Source of the DNA: CAZVFE01 sp964626405
GTDB lineage: Bacteria; Bacteroidota; Bacteroidia; Cytophagales; Spirosomataceae
Length of the DNA stretch: 20,876 bases
Direction of reading: 5' to 3'
NCBI GenBank assembly: GCA_964626405.1
Contig: CAZVFE010000029.1
Location: 1-20,876 of the forward strand
A program made the translations under genes and the position numbers. This document shows, in pieces, positions 16,008 through 20,876 of this stretch. Every line of letters starts with the position of its first letter. Within the stretch, counting starts at the first letter, position 1. The notes below the pieces were generated by a model, which was given only the letters and a program-made list of their open reading frames with translations, was not told where the DNA came from and searched no databases.

Positions 16008-16301
16008 ATGACGAAGGCAGATGTTATAGCTGAGATTGTCAGCCAAACAGGAATTGAAAAGAAAGACGTATCCGAAACATTAGAACAGTTTTTCTTAGTA
16101 GTAAAAGATAATCTTGCAAAGCAAGAAAACATATATATAAGAGGATTTGGAAGTTTCACGAACAAAAAACGTGCAAAGAAAATCGCTAGAAATATTTCTA
16201 AAAATACAGCGATTACAATTGATGCACATTATGTTCCTAGCTTTAAACCTGCAAAAGTTTTCATTGAGCAGGTAAAAGAAAACACCAATCCGAACGATTA
16301 A
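16008..16301 (+). CDS. HU/IHF-family DNA-binding protein
   Basis: Small nucleoid protein that binds and bends DNA as a dimer; 97 residues. The N-terminal helices (MTKADVIAEIVSQTGIEKKDVSETLEQFF) and the conserved IYIRGFGSF turn (42-50) are clear, followed by the beta-arm (about 51-75) and the closing VPSFKPAKVF (76-85). The arm reads RNISKN at 61-66. The proline that intercalates in E. coli HU and IHF (RNP) is replaced by I63; as I recall, this RNISKNT form is usual in Bacteroidota homologues. It is the first gene of a plus-strand run and lies divergent from mutY. HU versus IHF-beta naming cannot be settled from sequence. Confidence 0.93.
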   Translation: MTKADVIAEIVSQTGIEKKDVSETLEQFFLVVKDNLAKQENIYIRGFGSFTNKKRAKKIARNISKNTAITIDAHYVPSFKPAKVFIEQVKENTNPND

Positions 16302-16318
16302 AATAAAATGGTCTAATT

Positions 16319-17146
16319 ATGAAAAAATCCTTCGCGATAATTATCATTTTAGGCCTTCTAAGTATTGTTCTACTAAACTTTCTTCCGAAGTCTAACGTAG
16401 GAAAAGATAACTTAGTAGGTGGTGCCAATAGAGATATGGGAGGAACAGATGCAAAAGAAGTTGTATCAGACGACCATAAGTCTCAATTGACACCCGAAAA
16501 ACTTGCTGAGTTAAATGAACTAAAAACAAGCTTAGAAAATAGTACCGGGGAAGGGTATATTAAGGTTTTAGACAAATTGTTGGTATTCTTTCAAGAAAAC
16601 ACACAATTAGATTCCGCAGCAATTTATTTTGAAAAGTTTGCTGAAAAAAACCCAAATCCAGATAATTGGCTAAAAGCAGGTCAATTATATTTTGAAGCAC
16701 AGACTTATGCATTGAAACCTGGTAGCGGAGAACAATTAGGAGAAAAGGCACGTTATTTTTATCAAAAACTATTGGATTTAAATCCTAATAACTTAATGGT
16801 AAAAACAAATTTTGCGATGACCTTTATGGAATCTTCTAATCCAATGCAGGGTATTACCATGCTAAGAGAGGTGATAGACCAAGAACCTGATTATGTGCCA
16901 GCTTTATTTAACCTAGGGATTTTATCTATTCGATCCAACCAATTTGGTAGAGGAAAAGAAAGATTTGAACAAATATTGAAAATCGACCCTAAAAATTATA
17001 AAGCAGCCCTTAATTTAGGTTATTGTTTGGCCGAATTGAATGATAAGGAAAATGCTGTTAAAATACTTCAACAGGTCGTTTCTGGATCTTCCAACAACGA
17101 AGAAGTAGAAGCAGCAAAAAACCTAATCAAAGAGATAAATAATTAA
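16319..17146 (+). CDS. Membrane-anchored TPR protein, function unknown
   Basis: Protein of 275 residues with a single N-terminal transmembrane anchor (about 5-22, after a KK start), then an Asp/Gly/Lys-rich linker and about four tetratricopeptide repeats between residues 75 and 265. Recognisable repeat cores include NWLKAGQLYFEA, LDLNPNNLMVKTNFAMTFME, PALFNLGILSIRSNQFGRGKERFEQILKIDP and KAALNLGYCLAELNDKENAVKIL. The anchor has no cysteine or clear cleavage site, so the TPR domain is predicted to face the periplasm. TPRs mediate protein contacts; no catalytic motif is visible. It starts 17 nt after HU and is followed 50 nt later by the bS22-like gene. A role in envelope or ribosome-related assembly would be speculation. 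Confidence 0.8.
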   Translation: MKKSFAIIIILGLLSIVLLNFLPKSNVGKDNLVGGANRDMGGTDAKEVVSDDHKSQLTPEKLAELNELKTSLENSTGEGYIKVLDKLLVFFQENTQLDSAAIYFEKFAEKNPNPDNWLKAGQLYFEAQTYALKPGSGEQLGEKARYFYQKLLDLNPNNLMVKTNFAMTFMESSNPMQGITMLREVIDQEPDYVPALFNLGILSIRSNQFGRGKERFEQILKIDPKNYKAALNLGYCLAELNDKENAVKILQQVVSGSSNNEEVEAAKNLIKEINN

Positions 17147-17163
17147 GATTGAAAGTCAATCTT
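17145..17163 (+). promoter_or_regulatory. Small hairpin ahead of the bS22-like gene
   Basis: Perfect inverted repeat AAGATTG / CAATCTT, a 7-bp stem with a 5-nt loop (AAAGT), beginning inside the stop codon of the TPR gene and ending 19 nt before the AAAAGGA motif of the next gene. Only three T residues follow the stem, counting its last two bases, so it is not a good terminator. A role as RNA processing site or translational control element is inference. Confidence 0.35.
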
Positions 17164-17182
17164 TGATAAGTATTAAAATTTT

Positions 17183-17189
17183 AAAAGGA
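17183..17189 (+). promoter_or_regulatory. Shine-Dalgarno-like site of the bS22-like gene
   Basis: AAAAGGA, seven nucleotides before the ATG at 17197, pairs with the anti-Shine-Dalgarno core UCCUU. It is the only convincing site of this kind I found in the window; the other start codons are preceded by A/T-rich leaders without it. Confidence 0.55.
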
Positions 17190-17196
17190 TTAAGTT

Positions 17197-17286
17197 ATGC
17201 CTTGCGGAAAAAAAAGAAAGCGTCACAAGATTTCTACACACAAAAGAAAGAAGCGTTTACGTAAGAACCGTCACAAAAAGAAATAA
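17197..17286 (+). CDS. Tiny basic ribosomal protein, bS22/mS38 (AURKAIP1/COX24) type
   Basis: A 29-residue protein starting MPCGKKRKRHKISTHKRKK and ending in RHKKK; 18 of 29 residues are Lys or Arg and 3 are His. This matches the AURKAIP1/COX24 C-terminal domain, whose members include mitochondrial mS38 and mycobacterial bS22, which sit in the small ribosomal subunit near the decoding region. Very short stand-alone members are typical of Bacteroidota. The gene is easily missed because of its length. It lies between the TPR gene and rng, 49 nt before the latter, and is preceded by a Shine-Dalgarno-like site and a hairpin. Function is inferred from family resemblance; the sequence is unlikely to be chance because of the strong basic pattern and position. 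Confidence 0.85.
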   Translation: MPCGKKRKRHKISTHKRKKRLRKNRHKKK

Positions 17287-17335
17287 TTTTTAATTTTTTC
17301 TTTTTTCCTGGTTTGTAAACTAATTCCCCATTTTT

Positions 17336-18892
17336 GTGAGTAACGAAATAATTATATCATCATCAAAAGAGGGTGAAAGAATTGCGATTTTACAAAATAA
17401 GAAAATTGTAGAATATCATATAGAGCAAAATGAAAGTAAATTTGCTGTAGGTGATATCTACCTTGGAACTGTAAAAAAGCTAGTAACAGGATTAAATGCT
17501 GCCTTTATCGATATTGGTTACGAAAAGGATGCATTTTTGCACTACCAAGATTTAGGACCAAATTTCCAATCTTTAAAGAAATTTACCAAAGATGTAATTG
17601 CCAAAAGGAGAAAAAATTCTTCCTTGGATAATTTTAAAATCGATGGCGAAATTGACAAGTTTGGAAAAATTGATAAGGTCCTTCAAAAAGGTCAATTAGT
17701 TTTAGTTCAAATTGTAAAAGAGCCAATCTCCACAAAAGGCCCTCGACTTTCCTGCGATATTTCAATTGCAGGAAGATATACTGTTTTAGTTCCTTTTGCC
17801 AATGGTGTTAATATCTCTAAAAAGATAACTTCCAAAGCTGAAAGATCTAGATTACAGAAGCTATTGCTTTCTGTAAAACCAAAGAACTATGGCGTGATCG
17901 TCCGCACAGTAGCAGAAGGTATTGAATTAGATGAAATCCAAAAAGATTTAGAAGATTCTCTTTCCATTTGGGAGAATGGCGTAATTGCCCTAAACGAAGC
18001 TCAATCCAAAGATAGAATCATTGGTGAGATGAATCGCTCAACTGCTTTATTGAGGGATTTATTGAATAAAGATTTTGATGGTATCACCATTGATAATCCA
18101 CAGGTTTATAAGGAAGCAAAAGATTATGTTCATAATTTCGCTCCATCAAAAGAGAAAATCGTTAAATTCTATAATGGTAAAGTAAAATTATTCGAACAAT
18201 TAGGCTTAGAAAAACAATTGAAAATGGCCTTCGGGAAATCCGTATCCCTACCAGGTGGTGGCTATTTAATCATTGAACATACCGAAGCTTTACACGTTAT
18301 AGATGTAAACTCCGGAAATAATTCAAATTCAGAAGAAACACAAGAAAATACAGCGATCAACGTTAATACCATTGCTGCCAAGGAAATTGCACGACAATTA
18401 CGCTTGAGAGATATGGGGGGAATCATCGTAATCGATTTCATAGACATGAAAACTGCCGATAATAAAAAGGCAATTTACGAAATCATGAAAGAAGAGATGA
18501 AAACCGATCGTTCTAAATACACCATATTACCCATCACCAAGTTTGGTCTAATGCAAATTACCAGACAGCGCGTAAGACCAGAATTGAATTTTTCTACAGT
18601 CGAAACTTGTCCTGCTTGCGGTGGTACCGGTAATATTAATGCAACTATCGCTATATCAGATGTAATTATCCAAAATATTCATCATCTGATTACTAAACAT
18701 AACGAAAAAGGTTTGACCTTAATAGCCCATCCATTCCTTGCGGCCTATTTCAAAAAAGGTTTCCCTTCCCTTCGTTTGAAATGGTTCTTTAAATATTTAA
18801 CTTGGACAAAAGTTTTAGAAGATTCTACTTTTGGTATAACAGATTTTAAAATTTTAAATAACCATGATGATGAGATTAAAATCTCTTCATAG
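17336..18892 (+). CDS. rng: Ribonuclease G/E family endoribonuclease
   Basis: Single-strand-specific endoribonuclease for 16S rRNA 5' maturation and mRNA decay. The 518 residues match RNase G (E. coli 489) rather than the long RNase E, because no C-terminal scaffold is present. Domains: an N-terminal S1-like RNA-binding region (about 36-150, with an insertion rich in Lys and Ser), a 5'-sensor/RNase H-like region, and the DNase I-like catalytic core with metal-binding D323 (HVIDVNSG) and D367 (IVIDFIDM). The Zn-link C425-x2-C428 (CPACGGTG) supports dimer formation. The start is GTG at 17336, giving MSNEIIISSSKEG, which fits the family N-terminus; no upstream ATG serves better. Its 3' end overlaps the next gene by 29 bp. 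The context with bS22 and rsmG suggests ribosome biogenesis. Confidence 0.94.
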   Translation: MSNEIIISSSKEGERIAILQNKKIVEYHIEQNESKFAVGDIYLGTVKKLVTGLNAAFIDIGYEKDAFLHYQDLGPNFQSLKKFTKDVIAKRRKNSSLDNFKIDGEIDKFGKIDKVLQKGQLVLVQIVKEPISTKGPRLSCDISIAGRYTVLVPFANGVNISKKITSKAERSRLQKLLLSVKPKNYGVIVRTVAEGIELDEIQKDLEDSLSIWENGVIALNEAQSKDRIIGEMNRSTALLRDLLNKDFDGITIDNPQVYKEAKDYVHNFAPSKEKIVKFYNGKVKLFEQLGLEKQLKMAFGKSVSLPGGGYLIIEHTEALHVIDVNSGNNSNSEETQENTAINVNTIAAKEIARQLRLRDMGGIIVIDFIDMKTADNKKAIYEIMKEEMKTDRSKYTILPITKFGLMQITRQRVRPELNFSTVETCPACGGTGNINATIAISDVIIQNIHHLITKHNEKGLTLIAHPFLAAYFKKGFPSLRLKWFFKYLTWTKVLEDSTFGITDFKILNNHDDEIKISS

Positions 18893-20105
18893 ATTTTTTA
18901 TCCTAATTTTTATTTGGACAGCATTGCCATTGACCTCATCCGGACAATGGTGGGTGGATACTGAAAAAGCTGAAAAAGCCCGTTCCAATGGTTTTCTTCT
19001 CTTTACTTCAGAAATAAAAATAGATGCCACCAATGCGATCAATGAAATGTATAATTATAATTTCTATGATGCACAAAGGGAATTTAATTATCTAAGGGCT
19101 AAATATCCAGATCATCCCCTACCTGATTTCTTTTTAGGTTTAATTCAATGGTGGAAAATTATTCCAAATATTGAAAATACCTTGTATGATGTAAGTTTAT
19201 TGGATTATATGGATCGAACAATTTCCAAAGCCGATAAAATTTGGAAAGATACCAAAAACCCTGAAGCTGCGTTTTTCCTAGCTGGCGCATACGCCGTGAA
19301 AGGAAGAATTTATTCTGAAAGAAAAAACTGGACTAAAGCCATTTTCGCAGGAAATAATGCAATAGATTATCTTGAAAAATGCAGAAACTATGCCGATTTT
19401 AGTCCTGAACTAATGTTTGGTGATGGTCTCTACAACTATTACTATGAATTTATAAAGGAAAATTTTCCCTTATTAAGACCTGTTTTATGGGCTTTTCCTA
19501 GGGGTAAAAAAGAGGAGGGAATCAAGCAGTTAGAAAAGGTATCCTTTGATGCCTTTTACACAAGAACCGAGGCAAGATATTTTTTATTATCAATTTATGC
19601 CATGGAGGGTTTATCCAATAAAGGATATGATTTAGCAAAATATACCTATAACCAATTTCCCAATAATCCTTATTTTGAAAGAATGCTGGCGAGAACTTGT
19701 TTTTTCAATGGAAAAATGGATGAGTGCATGCGTTTATCTCAAGATATTCTCAGAAAAATTGATGAAAAATATACAGGATATGAGGAAGTAAGTGGAAGAT
19801 ATGCTAGTTATTTTATGGGATATTATCAATTTGCCATTTATAAAAATTATAAGGAAGCAAAAATTTATTTTGACCAAACGGTTAATTTTACTGAAAAAAT
19901 AAATGATATTAAGTCGAACTATTATTTAGCGGCTTTAAATTATCTAGCAAAAATTGCGATTCAAAATAAGGATCTAAAATCTGCAGAATTATATTTGGCG
20001 AAAGTTACAAAGAATTCAGACAGGAAAAATTCTCAGAATAAGGAGGCCAAAAAACTATTAGCTGAAATTAAAAAATTGAAAAAAGGTAAAAGCCGTGCAA
20101 ATTGA
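18864..20105 (+). CDS. Secreted TPR-like protein, function unknown
   Basis: Protein of 413 residues with an N-terminal Sec signal peptide (about 1-27; basic RLKSLHR, hydrophobic FFILIFIWTALPL, likely cleavage before QWW), so the product is probably periplasmic. The mature part is helical and TPR-like: NEMYNYNFYDAQREFNYLRAKYP, AEARYFLLSIYAMEG-type segments, NPYFERMLARTCFFNGKMDECMRL and YLAALNYLAKIAIQNKDLKSAELYLAKV. No catalytic motif is recognised. Three consecutive ATG codons (18864, 18867, 18870) could start it; all keep the signal peptide. It begins 29 bp inside rng and its stop overlaps the GTG of rsmG by 11 bp, so it is locked translationally between two RNA-modifying genes. I do not assign a function. 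Confidence 0.8.
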   Translation: MMMRLKSLHRFFILIFIWTALPLTSSGQWWVDTEKAEKARSNGFLLFTSEIKIDATNAINEMYNYNFYDAQREFNYLRAKYPDHPLPDFFLGLIQWWKIIPNIENTLYDVSLLDYMDRTISKADKIWKDTKNPEAAFFLAGAYAVKGRIYSERKNWTKAIFAGNNAIDYLEKCRNYADFSPELMFGDGLYNYYYEFIKENFPLLRPVLWAFPRGKKEEGIKQLEKVSFDAFYTRTEARYFLLSIYAMEGLSNKGYDLAKYTYNQFPNNPYFERMLARTCFFNGKMDECMRLSQDILRKIDEKYTGYEEVSGRYASYFMGYYQFAIYKNYKEAKIYFDQTVNFTEKINDIKSNYYLAALNYLAKIAIQNKDLKSAELYLAKVTKNSDRKNSQNKEAKKLLAEIKKLKKGKSRAN

Positions 20106-20724
20106 TAAACTAGTTTCTTATTTCCCAGAATTAAATCCAAATCAAATTCAACAATTTCAACAATTGCCTGAATTGTATCGTTTTTGGAATGAAAAAATCA
20201 ATGTAATTTCTCGGAAAGATATTGATGAATTAATGGAAAAACATATTTTGCATTCCTTGGCAATTGCCAAGTTTATTCAATTTAAACCAGGAACAGAAAT
20301 ATTAGATTTAGGAACGGGTGGCGGATTTCCAGGCATTCCATTGGCCATTTTTTTTCCAGAGGTAAAATTCACTTTAGTAGATTCTATCGGGAAAAAAATC
20401 AAGGTTGTAGAAGAAATTTCAAAAGAATTAGGCTTAAAAAATGTAGAGGCCTATCATGAAAGGGCAGAGAAATTAAATATTGAAGTGGAATTTGTAGTTA
20501 CGAGGGCAGTTACAAGAATTTTACCCTTGTATAATTGGACAAGGAATAAATTCAATAAAAATAATTTCCATGATTTAAATAATGGAATTATAGCCCTAAA
20601 AGGGGGAGATTTAAAAGAGGAATTAAGTGAATTAAAAAGAAAATACCGTGAATTTGAATTGAAGAACTATTTTAAAGAAGAATTCTTCGAAACAAAAAAA
20701 ATAATTTACGTTCCGGTGAAGTAA
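20095..20724 (+). CDS. rsmG: 16S rRNA (guanine-N7)-methyltransferase RsmG
   Basis: S-adenosylmethionine-dependent methyltransferase modifying G527 (E. coli numbering) of 16S rRNA; formerly GidB. The 209-residue length matches the family. N-terminal YRFWNEKINVISRKD and the HILHSL segment (50-55) are conserved, the SAM-binding loop is LDLGTGGGFPGIPLAI (70-85), and VDSIGKKIKVVEEI, VTRAVTRI and IALKGGDLKEEL follow. The start is GTG at 20095, within the end of the preceding TPR gene (11-bp overlap), giving MQIDKLVSYFPEL; the next in-frame ATG is too far inside. It is not next to gidA, in contrast to many bacteria. Loss of RsmG confers low-level streptomycin resistance in several species. Confidence 0.95.
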   Translation: MQIDKLVSYFPELNPNQIQQFQQLPELYRFWNEKINVISRKDIDELMEKHILHSLAIAKFIQFKPGTEILDLGTGGGFPGIPLAIFFPEVKFTLVDSIGKKIKVVEEISKELGLKNVEAYHERAEKLNIEVEFVVTRAVTRILPLYNWTRNKFNKNNFHDLNNGIIALKGGDLKEELSELKRKYREFELKNYFKEEFFETKKIIYVPVK

Positions 20725-20751
20725 TCTCTTCACAATCCAATAATAATGATA

Positions 20752-20784
20752 TTTTGGTAATAAACTGAAAATAAACTATTTTTG
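20752..20784 (+). promoter_or_regulatory. Enolase promoter (-33/-7)
   Basis: TTTTG at 20752-20756, a 20-bp spacer, and TATTTTTG at 20777-20784 fit the Bacteroidota consensus TTTG / TAnnTTTG. The -7 box ends 40 nt before the enolase ATG. No terminator hairpin is seen between rsmG and this promoter. Confidence 0.65.
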
Positions 20785-20824
20785 CATCTATTTTAAAAGA
20801 GATAACAAAAACTAATTTTACAAA

Positions 20825-20876
20825 ATGAGTGCAATACAATACGTACATGCAAGACAAATTTTGGATTCAAGAGGAA
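20825..20876 (+). CDS. eno: Enolase, 5' end only
   Basis: The window ends 52 nt into this gene. The first 17 codons read MSAIQYVHARQILDSRG, matching the enolase N-terminus (I..V.ARQILDSRGNPT). Enolase converts 2-phosphoglycerate to phosphoenolpyruvate in glycolysis and gluconeogenesis. It lies 100 nt after rsmG, with its own promoter. The ATG is preceded by an A-rich leader without a Shine-Dalgarno. Only the start can be judged here; the identification rests on a short but highly conserved segment. Confidence 0.88.
   Translation, partial: MSAIQYVHARQILDSRG

Noticed and set aside
17158..17165. AATCTTTG as a possible promoter for the bS22-like gene
   Set aside because: Mismatch at the first consensus base and no TTG at the proper distance; the gene is more likely read from the HU promoter.
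1..20876. Mobile elements, CRISPR arrays, tRNA or rRNA genes, phage or defence systems
   Set aside because: No direct repeats with spacers, transposase or integrase motifs, or RNA gene landmarks were seen; nearly all of the window is intact core genes.

Overview
This window is AT-rich chromosomal DNA from a member of the Bacteroidota (Bacteroidetes), probably Cytophagales, Sphingobacteriales or a related lineage. The evidence is: the gene order HU – mutY – ssb – gldE, which is familiar in this phylum; a Bacteroidota-type HU/IHF protein; several upstream regions carrying the phylum's -7 promoter element TAnnTTTG; almost no Shine-Dalgarno sequences; and a lipoprotein-type secreted glycoside hydrolase. 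Placement below phylum is inference. I see no insertion sequence, phage, CRISPR array, tRNA or rRNA. The window reads as ordinary core genome, densely packed, with a small metabolic segment at the left.

Layout. (1) 35-4538, plus strand: a four-gene hexuronate operon (tagaturonate reductase, uronate isomerase, KDG kinase, KDPG aldolase) that converts galacturonate to pyruvate and glyceraldehyde-3-phosphate. The altronate dehydratase step is missing here and may lie upstream. (2) 4541-6198, minus strand: a secreted GH16 beta-glucanase lipoprotein, translationally coupled by an ATGA overlap to the nucleotide pyrophosphohydrolase MazG. (3) 6268-12897: uvrB, then a minus-strand gene for the pyruvate dehydrogenase E1 alpha subunit, then recF and a PcrA/UvrD helicase. 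(4) 12884-15889, minus strand: mutY – ssb – gldE, with a clear intrinsic terminator after ssb and a separate promoter for gldE. (5) 16008-20724, plus strand: HU, a membrane-anchored TPR protein, a 29-residue ribosomal protein of the bS22/mS38 (AURKAIP1/COX24) type, RNase G, a secreted TPR protein and the 16S rRNA methyltransferase RsmG. The first 17 codons of enolase follow at the right edge.

How the genes work together. Six genes concern DNA repair or DNA architecture (uvrB, recF, pcrA, ssb, mutY, HU) and lie within about 10 kb. A second group concerns ribosome and RNA processing (bS22-like, rng, rsmG) and is interleaved with two uncharacterised TPR envelope proteins. Three convergent junctions have almost no space or overlap outright (eda/mazG, uvrB/pdhA, pcrA/gldE).

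I did not find a convincing undescribed system. The most interesting leads are the tiny bS22-like gene with a rare Shine-Dalgarno and a preceding hairpin, the TPR gene wedged by overlaps between rng and rsmG, the interlocked pdhA/recF divergent promoters, the ssb terminator whose loop holds a -33-like element for gldE, and the one-residue-short iron-sulphur motif in MutY.
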